Source of the DNA: Channallabes apus
Taxonomy: Eukaryota; Chordata; Actinopteri; Siluriformes; Clariidae
Direction of reading: 5' to 3'
Assembly (NCBI GenBank): GCA_030522415.1
Contig: CM060130.1
Span: forward strand, 22,094,465 to 22,158,464
DNA: 64,000 nt
The first letter of the stretch is position 1. Each line of letters starts with the position of its first letter. Positions 1-11,460 of the stretch are shown in pieces. A program made the position numbers and the translations under genes. Below the pieces are notes generated by a model. It saw only the letters and a program-made list of their open reading frames with translations, made no database searches and was not told the DNA's origin.

Positions 1-1144
1 TAGATTACAGTAAAAAGATCAATATTCTGTAAAGCTCACATAAAATATTATCATTCACAAATAAATAAAAAACATCTAATAGATAAGAGAGAAATATCTG
101 TAAATATCCAGGGATCCTGAACAGAGTAACAGAATAGGATTCGCCCTTTTTGTTTGTGTGAAATGGAATTGTAGCTGTTAAAGGAGAAAGATCACTAGTG
201 GGAGGGACTTAGAAATGACCAAATTAGGACAAAGTGGGTAAAATAATTATTCATCAGCTAGGAATATACATGAACAATTGCTTTATTTCCACCTAAACAC
301 ATATATTACTGTTAAAACACAGCCAGACCTAACCTTCCTGGAGACTCCTGACTGTTTTGTGAGGTTTATGAACTACGCAGCTAGGATAGCATGTGAGAGA
401 GACGTGCACTGAAACTTAACTCTTACTGCTGACATTAAACTGGAAAATACTGGTTTACTAGACTGCTGTTCCTGTAATTCACTCTCATGGAGTTTCTTTT
501 TTCTTTTTTGAGTTTTAGAGGACAATTACACTTCGTACCCTGAAAATATGTCCCCTAACAGTCACTTTTACATGAGGAGGATCAGGGCTCTACATTAACT
601 TTTGTATTCTCTTGTCCAGTCAGAAGTTTGAATTTCCACTTGTCCTGACCAATAATCCACTTGTGTGAATATAACATGATTCTTTTCTTTTTCTTTTAAT
701 AAATCTATACATGAGGTTTATGTTTTATTATATAACTGAATAACAAACATTTTTATAACACTTGATTTTTCTCAGACAACAGAATTACTGTTTTTCTAAG
801 ATATGACGGTTTAAGAAAGACATACTGTTGACTAGGGCAGTGTGATTATGGCAAAAAAATTATAATCACAATTATTTTGGGCAATACTGAGCTCACAATT
901 ATAATCACTGACTTTGAAAACATAATTTATGTATTAAATTAAACAGTTTTTTAACTGGGTTTTTTTTTTACGTTAAATATTCAGCTAACATACTAAATAA
1001 ATAAATAAATAAAATAAAATAACATTTGAGGGACAGAAATAGATAAATAGATACATCAATATTGAGAGGGAGATGGAGAGGTGCCAGGGCCTGGCTGAGA
1101 GTGGGTCTGGCCTTTTATTGGGGACTTGTAATGCAGACCTATTT

Positions 1145-1175
<31 letters not shown>

Positions 1176-1308
1176 TTGTCCAGGAAAAAAGAGGAAGCCA
1201 AATCATTTTCTTTCCATGAATTGCTTATAGAAAATTTGTGTAGGGATAAGTTTAGTTTTAAATTAAACTTGCTTTAACATACATACCTAATTACTTTAAA
1301 TAATAGTT

Positions 1309-1346
<38 letters not shown>

Positions 1347-1616
1347 CAATACAGCAGCTAATCAAAATTTAACTCAGTCATATACAGTAGGTCAGTTTCT
1401 TATCAAAACAGATTTTGTGTGTATATAATGACACTACAGTATCAGTTTTGTACTTATATTATTCAGCTTTTTTATCTGAGTGGGGAGGGTTTCAGCATTA
1501 TCTGACAACCTAGGCACTATTAAATTTTATTTGGAATCTCACAGTGCAATGGTAAGATCAAATTAAATACAAATTATGAGAGCATGAGAAAAAGCGAAAA
1601 ACTTTATTAAAATGAT
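1..1616. other. Intronic AT-rich DNA of gene A with simple repeats
   Basis: No gene is seen here. The first 30 or so bases resemble gene C intron sequence at about 46937-46965, which lies between the short cassette exon and the GTPase exon. The window therefore probably opens inside the equivalent intron of gene A. Simple repeats are (TTTA)n at about 1145-1177 and (AAT)n at about 1310-1344. Confidence 0.5.
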
Positions 1617-2612
1617 TGAAGAATTTTATTTGTCACTACATAGTTATACAAGTACAACAGTAGTGAAATGCAATTGCAACAAACTCCAGTCCAGACTGCA
1701 GATTTTTAAGAAATAAAAAAAGAATAAGTATGTACAAAATAAAAATATGACTCTGACAACTATGATATAAATGATATACAATATTATATAAATATACAAC
1801 CCGAAAGACAAAGAAAAAGAAGATACAGAATTATGTTGTCATCTGTAATACATGATAAAGTGACTGTGTGCTGAATTTGGCGGTCATTGGTGAGGTTGTG
1901 TGTTTATTGCCCTTATAGCCTGATGAAAAAAGCTGCTGTTCAGTCTTCCAGTTTGTGCCCTGAGTGGCCGGAGTCTCTTACCGGATGGCAGCCACTGAAA
2001 CAGATTTGGGTGGTGAATGTCTTTTATAATGCGCTGTCCCCTGGACCTGCAACGTCTGATGTAAACGTCCTGTAAATCTGGCAATTCAGTCCTGATGCAC
2101 AGCACACCTGATCACTGTACTCCGGTCCCTTTTGTCCTGGTAGCTACTGTTCCGGTAGGGTAATATTCCCAGAGACAACCGATTGGATGATTGAGGTGGT
2201 GAAGGTTTTGTGCAGACCTCCGGAGATCCTGAACTTCCTCAGCTGTCTGTAGTAGTACAAGCGCTGTCTAGCCTTCTTCACCAGTGAAGTAATATGAGGT
2301 GTCCTGCACAAGTCCTCAGAGATATGGACTCCCATATATTTGTAGCTGATCATCCTCTCCACCAGAGTCCTGTTGATCTTGAGCGTTGTGTACTGAGAGT
2401 CTTGCTTTCCCCTCATGAAGTCCACCACCATCTCCTAGGTCTTTGAGACATTTAAGTCCAAGTTATTGATGTCAAACCAAGAAGATAGTGCTGCTGCCTC
2501 CTCCAGATGTCTTTTCGTTTTCTGGATCAGACCAACCACCCCTGTGTCATCTGCAAATTTCACAATGGAGTTGGAGCTGTGTCCAGCATAGCAGTCGTGG
2601 GTGTAATTAATG
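1617..2612 (-). mobile_element. L2/CR1-type LINE fragment (reverse transcriptase end and 3' UTR)
   Basis: Read on the minus strand this is the C-terminal part of a non-LTR retrotransposon reverse transcriptase. The FADDT catalytic motif lies near 2548-2562. It is followed by the conserved tail: a VERMISYKYMGVHIS block, an SLVKKARQRLYYYRQLRKF block, and near 1950-2060 an RRCRSRGQRIIKD and LPSGKRLRPLRAQTGRL-type ending. The frame is broken by stops and shifts, including a TAG just before EMVVDF. The 3' end near 1617 has a TTTATTTGTCACT-type tail. It is 5'-truncated, as most LINE copies are. The family name is from motif recall; the exact clade is uncertain. Confidence 0.8.
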
Positions 2613-2715
2613 AAATGAATGAATGAACTTAATGAAATATACTGTAGTGATGCTTAATGGTACAGCTCTTCAGGTGTAATTCTCTCTCATTCTGACTGCT
2701 TCTGATGTTTCCTAG

Positions 2716-2787
2716 TGAGTGGAGAGACTCAGGACTCAGCAGCACCAATCAGAATCAGCAGAAGTATGGATGGAGATCGTCCAAGAT
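2716..2787 (+). CDS. Gene A 24-codon cassette exon
   Basis: This 72-nt exon lies between a TTTCCTAG acceptor and a GTATGT donor, entering and leaving in phase 1. It encodes SGETQDSAAPIRISRSMDGD followed by RPR. It is the same length and phase as the gene C exon at 46763-46834, which supports it as a real exon despite its size. The last base T joins the TG that opens the GTPase exon at 3267 to give a Leu codon. Where gene C has an RRRNS basic kinase-type motif, this copy has RISRS. It probably forms a linker between the coiled coil and GTPase. The rest of gene A lies left of the window. Confidence 0.75.
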
Positions 2788-3266
2788 GTATGTGATTAAT
2801 GTTTCTTGTTGTCTGCTCAGTATGTCACTCAACACTAGTTTAGGGGTAAAAGAGTGTAAATATGAATTATGTGAGCATGAGTAAGAGCGGAAAAATGTAA
2901 TATTTTAAAAGTGGGATCCCAGACTGCGCAAAAATCATGACACTGTCGCTATAGAATTCATTTGTTAATAGTATTATGGCATCATATTCGCCAGATCGGA
3001 CAAGTACTTTTAAAATCAACTTGCTCTGAGCCATTTTGTGGTTGTCCTAGACAATTTAACTGTTAATGTTTAACCCTTTGGGAGGGACTTGTTGCCGGGC
3101 GTTATGTCACGCAGTTAGTGAGCTTATAGAAAGATGATTAAAATTTATTTAATTACCTAAATGATGAACAATTAGTCCACCACTATACACCAGAGAACAA
3201 CATAATCACCACAATGCAGTAAGTAAGTGATTCTGTATTAAATTATTTATTCTTCTTCATTTTCAG

Positions 3267-4534
3267 TGGGTGGAGAATCGTCTAGTCCACATTCTCTAGT
3301 GTCGGTTCCTGTAGCAGAACTGAGGCTGGTGCTGCTGGGGAGGACGGGGTCTGGGAAGAGTGCAGCAGGAAACACCATCCTGAGCAGAGAGGAGAGGAAC
3401 CAGGCTGCTACATCTACAGCTACATCTACATCCACCCAGCAGAGTGAGAGCACACAGGGGGAGGTGGCTGGGAGGAAGGTGACTGTGGTGGTCACTCCTG
3501 ACTGGTTCTCTCCTGGACTCTCTCTGGAGAAGCTGAGACAGGACGTGGGACTCTGTGTCCATCTGTCTGCTCCAGGACCCCACGCCTTCCTCCTGGTCAT
3601 ACCTGTAAAGCAGCCTACAGGAGAGGAGAGAGGGATGCTGGAGAAAATGGAGGAGATTTTTGGAGAGAGATGTTGGAGAAACACCATGATCATATTCAGT
3701 GTTACTGATGAACTTCAGAAGAAGAACTTTGATGAGTTTATCCAATCAGGAGAGCAGGAGGTCCAGAGACTAGTGGAGAAATGTGGGAACAGGTTTTACT
3801 GTCTCAACATTAAGGAGAGTGGAGATGGTTCTCAGGTCTCAGAGCTGCTGGAGAAGATAGAGAAGATGGTGGAAGGAAGCAGAGAGAAATTCTACAGCAG
3901 TGAGATCTACCTGGAGACAGAATCTCAGATAAGATTGTTGGAGGCAAAGATCTTACAGGAAAAAGCAGATAAAAGGATGAAGGAGGAGATGGAAGTAAAG
4001 GAACAAATAGAAAAGGAGATAAAGAACACCCTGATAAAAATAGAAGGAGAAATCAAGGAGCATGAAGGAGACATCAGACAACTCGATGTTCGAACAACTG
4101 AACTTGAGAGAAAGATGAAAGAAGAGAGAGATGAAGAGAAAAAGGGAGAACTTGAGAAGGAGCTGAAACAAGAAATAGAGCGAAGGACAGAAATGGAAGA
4201 AAAGGTGAAGAAACTAAAAGAAAAGAGAGAGAGGGAGAGGAGAGAGATGGAGGAGAGACACCAACAGGAGATGGAGAAGATCAGGGAGGTGTATGAAGGA
4301 GACGTCAGGATGGAGACAGAGAGAAACCTCATGAGGATCATTCTCCTACTTCAGAGAAACATTTTGGCCTCAAAAGTAAAGAAGCAGGAAGAGCTCAGCA
4401 AAGAGATGGAGGAGAAGAACAGCGAGCTGGAGACTCTTAAACAGAAACTTTTTAAGATCACAGAATGTCACGATATGCAGAAAGAAGCATATCAAATATC
4501 TGTGTTGAGCTTTACAGAACCAAAGACAGAGTAA
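3267..4534 (+). CDS. Gene A terminal exon: AIG1/GIMAP-family GTPase with coiled coil
   Basis: This is the final coding exon of gene A. It follows a polypyrimidine tract and CAG acceptor ending at 3266 and runs 422 codons to TAA (4532-4534). The apparent first codon is GTG spanning the splice site, so this is not a gene start. From the exon start it encodes an AIG1-type G domain with P-loop GRTGSGKS (residues 25-32) followed by AAGN. The G3 position reads VTPDWF (residues 76-81), where gene C has DTPDWF, so the Mg-coordinating Asp is replaced by Val. A TDEL G4-like segment follows. Residues from about 215 are a Glu/Lys/Arg-rich coiled coil containing EERHQQEMEKIREVYEG. GIMAP proteins are GTP-binding proteins of immune cells, usually associated with membranes. 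The substitution predicts impaired hydrolysis or magnesium binding. The C-terminus differs from gene C. Confidence 0.9.
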
Positions 4535-7004
4535 TTTTTCATGAATGTGGGGAGGAGAGGATGAGTATTTCTAACACACTGACACAGTCAGGTAGGACAG
4601 GGACACTTCACTAAAGGAAATGTGGTACTGCACTATCACAACCTTTTAACGAGCAAACCATCAGGACATTTCTATTTCTATTCCAACATCAATCCCCTTA
4701 TCAACTATATCAATTAAACAGAACTGCAAACAACATCATCAGCATGGCTGTGACTCCACCACAGACCAATATTCAGTACAATAACATGATATTGTTGTAC
4801 TGCTTAATTAATGTAGTGCTAAAGAGGCAAATGTTTAGTAGTAAATAACATAATATACTATGAATATTTTCATTAGGACTCTTTAAACACCTGTGTTACT
4901 GCAGTACATTATTTCCTAATCATAGGAACATGACCAAACATACTGTAGTTCCTGTCTTATATTGCTTTAATGCAACAGTTCTATAAACAAGACAAGAACA
5001 CACTGTAGATCGACTGACATTTAGGACACAATATGATGAAGCCTTTTATTTATTTTTGCCCTGCTCGTGTAAATACATCCAGATTTTATAGCATGTCAGC
5101 AAGCTAGCTTATCAGATCACACTAATTTGAGCTAATTGTTGCTTGTGAACTTAAACAGCGTGGAGTAAACAGTGAAACATTAAATAATAAGTTCTCCAGT
5201 AAGCATGTAGTTTAAGATCAAACAGGTTATTTTACTAATTTTCTAGCCGTCAGTTATATATCTAACACTAAAATCCTCTAGAGAATATTGTACAGCACAA
5301 AAGGTCAAAACACTAAAAGCTGACAGTGGTTGCAGGGAATTGGACCCCTGTACAGTGTGTACCCCGCCTAGTGTCCCGAGTCCCCTGGGACAGGCTCCGA
5401 CCCTGTACAGCAGGGGTTCTCAATCTTAATATTCAAAGGACCGTAACAGAGTTCTATTAAGGGACAAAGGTCTGAAACCATAATGATAAGTAAATGACTT
5501 TTATTAAACTTCCTTATAACTTACAGTATAAGCAACGTACATTAACATTTAAGGCAATCGGAGACAAAATACATTCAAGCCTACAGTATTACAAACATTC
5601 CACTGTTTGACTGCAAACCAATGCTTAAACCAAATCAATCCTAACTGTAAATTAGTGCAAATGTAATGGAACTGTTTGCCTGCAAATTGTTGTTTGTGAA
5701 CTTAAACAGTTCCAACTTTTAACATTACAAAAGTTTACAGGTGTTTTAATATAAATTGAAACTACTTTAACTATAATGAAACAAACTTTGTCTAAACAAA
5801 CTAGATAACCAAAGTGTACTTAGTTTAGATGCCCAAATAAATAAATTAAACAAACCGATCTTAAATGACAAAACAAGACACTGTAATAATAAAAGGATTT
5901 TGAAATGAAAGTTACATGATGCCCTAAGGGGCCGTTCACATGTTACGTCTAAAAAGTGTGTAAATCACCAGCTTTCTCCTTCTTTCCAAAGCGTCCAGGA
6001 GTTTGTGCTCCCATGCCGTTTACCATTAACCATGTCGTAACCAAGAGACCTGTGGTGCACTTGTGACATTTTGAAAAGCTGAGACATTTTATCTCACTGG
6101 GGACACTCCCATGGACACTCATGGAAAATGCATTATTTTTACAATGATGTCGCTCTTTATTGTGACCTCACTTGTTGCATATTTTCATTTAAGATACCAC
6201 AACTAAGCACGCAGAAGATGTGACACGGGAACAGTCAAAATATACAGCAACCCAGTCTGAGAAATGACACAGACAGATTTCAATTAGCCGAGTGGACACT
6301 AGACAGATACACTGACCTTCTCTGTGCACATTTTGCTAATTGTTCAACTGCCAATTGTTAGCCAACCCTGAACTCGTCATAAAACCATTACATTTAGCCA
6401 TAATCTTGGGTCAGTATTTCAGGATCCAGATAGACTACAAAACTAATAATTTCTTAATAAGTATAACACTTTTTTATATTTCTAAGTAGAAAACATGCAC
6501 TTTATTACACTGTATTATTGCATTCGCCTCCACATCTGCATGCAAACCAAGTATGACATCATAAACTACAGTATAGTAGTGGAAAGTATAGAAAATGTAT
6601 TATACTGTACTTTGTGCCAGGAAGACTTTACAGTCCAGAAAACATGTTTCAAGCTTCATTTATCATATAACTATAACTATATAATCTATATATCTGGTTA
6701 TATATCTATGTCTACATTTATAACTACATGATTATCTATCTATACTGTATATCTTCATCAATCTGCGTACAGTATATAGCTATATCTAACTTGATATCTA
6801 TATTAATATCTATGTAGTTATGTACTGTATGCATCTTCACCACCTGGATTTAACTAAGCAAATTGTTAAAAGCCTTCCATTAAATAATTACTGCAGTGAT
6901 TAATACAGTTCAGCTGTTAACAAGTTATTTAACCCTAACTGCAGTGAGTAGTTTCTCATCTCTTAGGATAGGATAGCGGTGAACCATCATCTTTAAGAGA
7001 GAAA
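4535..7004. other. Intergenic DNA with SINE and hAT-like fragments
   Basis: No gene is seen. About 5336-5404 resembles the tail of the tRNA-derived SINE found complete at 21331 (ACCCCGCCTAGTG and CCTGGGACAGGCTCC segments). A CAGGGGTTCTCAATCTT-like motif at about 5410 resembles a hAT-Charlie terminus, but no matching right end was found. The rest is AT-rich, with TATATC-type low complexity at 6660-6830. Confidence 0.5.
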
Positions 7005-7215
7005 TGTTGTTGAGAAATGTTGTTGCATCATGCCTAGTGCCTACCGTACAAGCCTGTGGGGCAGTATTATGATCTGGGGTTGCTTCTGTTTGTCAGGTCC
7101 AATATCAGAAATGTTATGTGCCCTAAAAAAAATTGGTCAGCTAATGACCTGAATACACTGAATGACCAGATTTTTTCATTAATGGATTGATTTCTTCCCT
7201 GATCACACGGCCCGG
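7005..7215 (+). mobile_element. Tc1/mariner-like transposase fragment
   Basis: The plus strand near 7055-7110 reads GSIMIWGCFCLSGP and then a degraded stretch ending near WIDFFPD. This matches the region just after the first catalytic Asp in a fish Tc1-type transposase. It has stops and no visible inverted repeats, so it is a short relic. Confidence 0.55.
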
Positions 7216-7342
7216 GCAGTGTATACATATACAGTATATACCTACATACATATACTGTACATGTACGAACACACATATTCAGTCATACTGTATAGATATT
7301 AAACATATATGAAACATGAATGTGAGAGAGAGAAAGGCAGTG

Positions 7343-7344
<2 letters not shown>

Positions 7345-7376
<32 letters not shown>
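7345..7376 (+). repeat. (TC)n microsatellite
   Basis: Sixteen or so uninterrupted TC units. Confidence 0.95.
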
Positions 7377-7378
<2 letters not shown>

Positions 7379-8010
7379 AAGTGAATATAACAATAGCATT
7401 GCAAAACACTTGTTGCAGTATAACATGCCCTGAGTAAAGTATTTATTGAGAGACACTCTGTAACTCTACCTCAGTTGAAAACGTAACTACTTCATTACAG
7501 CAAGTAAGCCTGTTATTATTAATGTTGTGTTTGATTTTTACAACAATAAAAATGTATTCTTTTATTTTTCTTGAGAACAACAGAAGAAGGGTATGTTTTG
7601 TAGCACAGTTCTAACAGGAAATCAAACCCTGTATTGAAACATACTACGTTTACGCAGCCCTAATAAGTACATATTCAAAGTACCCCTATAGCTACAGTAA
7701 TAAAACATGAAATGGTTATTGTTATTAAATGCAGTGTTCACTTTAAATCATTTGTAATAAATTGTTATTCTAAATAATTTTGACTTTAGGCTGAACATTT
7801 AGCTGATTTATGGTTATGAGTAAAATCATTCAGCTGACTCTGGTGGCCAGTTGTAAGGAACTAGACAGAGCATTAGGACTCCAGTGAGGGAACAAATAGA
7901 TTGAGCTGAGAAACTGTAGAAGTACAAACCTACATGATTCAACACATACAGAAGACATTAATACAAGTGAAGGAAAGAATTAATGGGAACAAATTATATA
8001 AAAAACATTT

Positions 8011-8063
8011 TTTCACTGGTTCTGATGTTAACTAGTGAATGAAGAGCCTCAGGACTCAGTTTG
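8011..8063 (+). pseudogene. Relic of the cassette exon
   Basis: A CACTGGTTCTGATGTTAACTAG stretch followed by TGAATGAAGAGCCTCAGGACTCAG mirrors the acceptor and first third of the 24-codon cassette exon at 2716 and 46763. The similarity ends after about 24 exon bases and no donor follows. It lies 3.5 kb beyond the gene A GTPase exon, so it is probably a remnant of another duplicated copy in the array. Confidence 0.5.
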
Positions 8064-8892
8064 TGTGTTTTTCCTGCTTACAGTGTTAGTTATTGTGTCT
8101 TCATTTCCAGATACACAGTTTGTACTTCCTCTTCACTGTTGATATTGTGCGCTGAATCTGTGTCATTAAAAAGGTAAAGTGTCTGTCTCTTGTCAGTTTG
8201 TGTTTATTGTTACGATAAAAAGTACTACAGTAATATCCACTAGTAATATCTAGTATCTCAAAATATGAAAATACTAGCTGTGCCCGCGACTTTGTTCTCT
8301 GGGAATTTTGGAATTGTATAGTTTTCACAATTCGACAGACATACTTTAACTGACCAGTACATTTTAAAACACAATTGCACACTCATAAGCACATTTTAAA
8401 AATGTACAGTACAGTGTCATCTGTTGAATTTTGGAATTAGCTAAAAAAAATTGTGTTACCGAGAACTGCGTGGAATGAAGTTGTGAGTTTGCGTTTATTA
8501 TGTAGATAATAAACTATTTTAGGTTTACGCCTAGTTTACACCTGACCCTAAAACATTAACCATTAAAATGATCTCTTTTTTGTATAAAGACAAAGGAGAG
8601 ATGTGAAGAGAGAGAGGAGAGGATACCAAAAATAAAGTTTGACAGATCAAACACTAGAACAAAACAAAGCTCTAGAAATGTGGAAAATCTTTGTACACTA
8701 ATGAATTACTAATATAAGGAACATTTGCAGCTGTTGATTTTCAATTACCTCTCTGAAGTTAATTATTTTTTTGTATAATTCCATCTTGTTCTGCCTTCAC
8801 TTTATCTTTTTATTCATAGATAAAAATATGAGGGTTATTCATGACAAAACACAAAAATGAATATCTACAATGTTTATATTATTGATATAGGT

Positions 8893-9967
8893 ACTTGTGT
8901 CTTGTGTCTCTCAACTTTCTCTTCACAATATCCCACAGATTCTCTATGGGGTTCAGGTCAGGAGAGTTGGCAGGCCAATTGAGCACAGTAATACCATGGT
9001 CAGTAAACCATTTAGCAGTGGTTTTGGCACTGTGAGCAGGTGCCAGGTCGTGCTGAAAAATTAAATCTTCATCTCCATAAAGCTTTTCAGCAGATGGAAG
9101 CATGAAGTGCTCCAAAATTTCCTGATAGCTAGCTGCATTGACCCTGCCCTTGATAAAACACAGTGGACCAACACCAGCAGCTGACATGGCACCCCAGACC
9201 ATCACTGACTGTGGGTACTTGACACTGGACTTCAGGCATTTTGGCATTTCCCTCTCCCCAGTCTTCCTCCAGACTCTGGCACCTTGATTTCCGAATGACA
9301 TGCAAAATTTGCAACCTGTAGCCCATTTCCTGCACACGCCTGTACACGGTGGCTCTGGATGTTTCTACTCCAGACTCAGTCCACTGCTTCCGCAGGTCCC
9401 CCAAGGTCTGGAATCGGTCCTTCTCCACAATCTTCCTCAGGGCCCGGTCACCTCTTCTCATTGTGCAGCGTTTTCTGCCACACTTTTTCCTTCCCACAGA
9501 CTTCCCACTGAGGTGCCTTGATACAGCACTCTGGGAACAGCCTATTCGTTCAGAAATGTCTTTCTGTGTCTTACCCTCTTGCTTGAGGGTGTCAATGATG
9601 GCCTTCTGGACAGCAGTCAGGTCGGCAGTCTTACCCATGATTGCGGTTTTGAGTAATGAACCAGGCTGGGAGTTTTTAAAAGCCTCAGGAATCTTTTGCA
9701 GGTGTTTAGAGTTAATTAGTTGATTCAGATGATTAGGTTAATAGCTCGTTTAGAGAACCTTTTCATGACATGCTAATTTTTTGAGATAGGGATTTTGGGT
9801 TTTCATGAGCTGTATGCCACAATCATCAATATTAAAACAATAAAAGGCTTGAACTACTTCAGTTTGTGTGTAATGAATCTAAAATATATGAAAGTCTAAT
9901 GTTTATCAGTACATTACAGAAAATAATGAACTTTATCACAATATGCTAATTTTTTGAGAAGGACCTG
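8893..9967 (-). mobile_element. Truncated Tc1-like transposon with broken transposase
   Basis: Transposase on the minus strand starts at 9638 with a paired-like helix-turn-helix region (KQEGKTQKDISERIGCSQSA), then shifts frame near 9300. The second frame (9337-8879) has the PQSVMVWGAMSAAGVGPLCF block, the second catalytic Asp in LIFQHDLAPAHSAKTT and the third acidic site in SPDLNPIENLWDIVKRKL. The segment carrying the first catalytic Asp is deleted: the frame jumps from VQEMGYR to FCMSFGNQGARVW. The C-terminus is lost at about 8893. At the right end, two copies of ATGCTAATTTTTTGAGA (about 9769 and 9943) give an IR/DR-type terminus ending GGACCTGTA near 9967. The left inverted repeat is missing, so the copy is inactive. 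Confidence 0.88.
9129..9638 (-). pseudogene. Tc1 transposase N-terminal half (pseudogene)
   Basis: The frame starts MGKTADLTAVQKAIIDTLKQ and holds two DNA-binding helix-turn-helix subdomains separated by a basic GRKKCGRKRCTMRR hook, ending near VYRRVQEMGYR. After that the frame continues as nonsense because of an internal deletion plus frameshift. The catalytic half lies in another frame at 8879-9337. In intact relatives this protein binds the terminal repeats and moves the element by cut and paste into TA sites. Confidence 0.85.
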
Positions 9968-11110
9968 TATATAGACTTTAATTGTTATATTGTTAATCTA
10001 GCTGTGTCTGCGACTTTGTTCACGTGGAAATTAATTCCACTCTTATAAGCATGTTAAATTTGGTATTAACTAAAATGAATAGTTTATTTCCTAACATCAA
10101 TCACAAAAAAAAAGGATTTACAATGTAGGAAGTACTGAGTGCATAAATGAACATAATACATTTCATAAAGTGACAATTTCATTTCAGAAGGTCTAAATCC
10201 ATTTTATGACTGATCTTAGGAAATATTTTTATATTTTAAGATACTTGATTGTTGATTTTTGTGGGGGTGAAGGCGTGCATTAAGGACTATTTAGGCCTGG
10301 TTTAGTTTGAACACAGACTAAATGGTCATGTCTTGGCTAGGCTACTGTATATACTGTAAGACCTATAAGGGTTTGGTTTGGTGAGTTTTGACATGTAAAA
10401 TACTGAATGAGGAAATCAAACTTTTACAATAAAACCATCTAATATGATATATCATGAAAAGGTCACATTACTGTTTATGCAGCATTAATGTTTCAGTTAT
10501 TGTCAGATTGTCAGGTTTTATAGATCTGTTACTGTTTGCCCCATTTATTTAGTTTAACATTACAGTAGTTATCAGTGCAGACAGGATGTGATTGGTCAGT
10601 GTGAGTAGGAATGTTCCTCGGTGTAAATGATACTGTACAGTGTTGTTAAAACAGAATATTCAGGACTGTAAAGACTTCTCGAATGGACTGAAGATGAATA
10701 ACAGCATTTATGTCAAGGAAAGAACACAAACGCTGTCCACCAATGTTGATAGGTTCACATTTGTCTTTTTTTGTTTTAAAATTACTTGAGATTTATGAAA
10801 ATGCAATATATGTCACATTTAATGATCCACTGCAATGCACTTTTGTGTGACTGTGGCTTTTCTCTCTCACGCATTCATGTTTTTTCTAGTTTAAGGTTTA
10901 TATTACTGTACACACACATACACACGCACATTCTGTCATTCAGATATCTTAACTTAAGGAGAATAGCAAACAATTCAGGAAGAGGACACATATGAGGAGG
11001 AAGCTTCTGTCCAAAAGTTCTTTCAAACCAAATCACCAACGGTGGGGTCTAGTAATAAAATGCTGAGCAAAGTTAGTTAGGTGTCAATGTACAAATGATC
11101 TGTGCTGTGT
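9968..11110. other. Intergenic, no gene seen
   Basis: AT-rich sequence with no coding signal. A TAGCTGTGTCTGCGACTTTG motif at about 10001 matches a similar motif at about 8276 on the other side of the Tc1 copy. This suggests both belong to one unclassified repeat family. Confidence 0.4.
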
Positions 11111-11460
11111 CGTATGCTTTAAAGAGAATAGAAAAAGGTAATAGAAGAATGAGTTCATCAGAGGGACAACCCATGTGAGATGTTTTGGAGATAAAGTCAG
11201 AGAGGCCAGATTGAGGTGGTTTGGACATGTTCAGAGGAGAGATGGTGAATATATCGGTAGAAGGATGCTGAGGTTGGAACTGCCAGGCAGGAGGTCTAGA
11301 GGAAGACCAAAGAGGAGATTTATGGATGCAGTGAGAGAGGACATGAAGTTAGTTGGTGTGAGAGAAGAGGATGCAGAGGATAGGGTTAGATGGAGGCAGA
11401 TGATTCGCTGTGGCGACCCCTGAAAGGGAACAGCCGAAAGACAAAGAAGAAGAAGAACAA
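11110..11460 (+). mobile_element. LINE 3' end (C-terminal reverse transcriptase fragment)
   Basis: An 82-codon frame at 11175-11423 reads VREARLRWFGHVQRRDGEYI and then RRMLRLELPGRRSRGRPKRR, and ends RVRWRQMIRCGDP. This is the well-known C-terminal tail of a fish endonuclease/reverse-transcriptase retrotransposon. It is followed by a CCTGAAAGGGAACAGCCGAA 3' end and an AAGAAGAAG-type tail. Everything 5' is missing, as expected of a truncated insertion. Confidence 0.8.

Noticed and set aside
3247..4341. Long minus-strand ORFs opposite the gene A GTPase exon (also 47284-48501 opposite gene C)
   Set aside because: They are mirror frames of a biased coding sequence (Ser/Leu/Phe-rich complements of Glu/Lys codons) and match no family.
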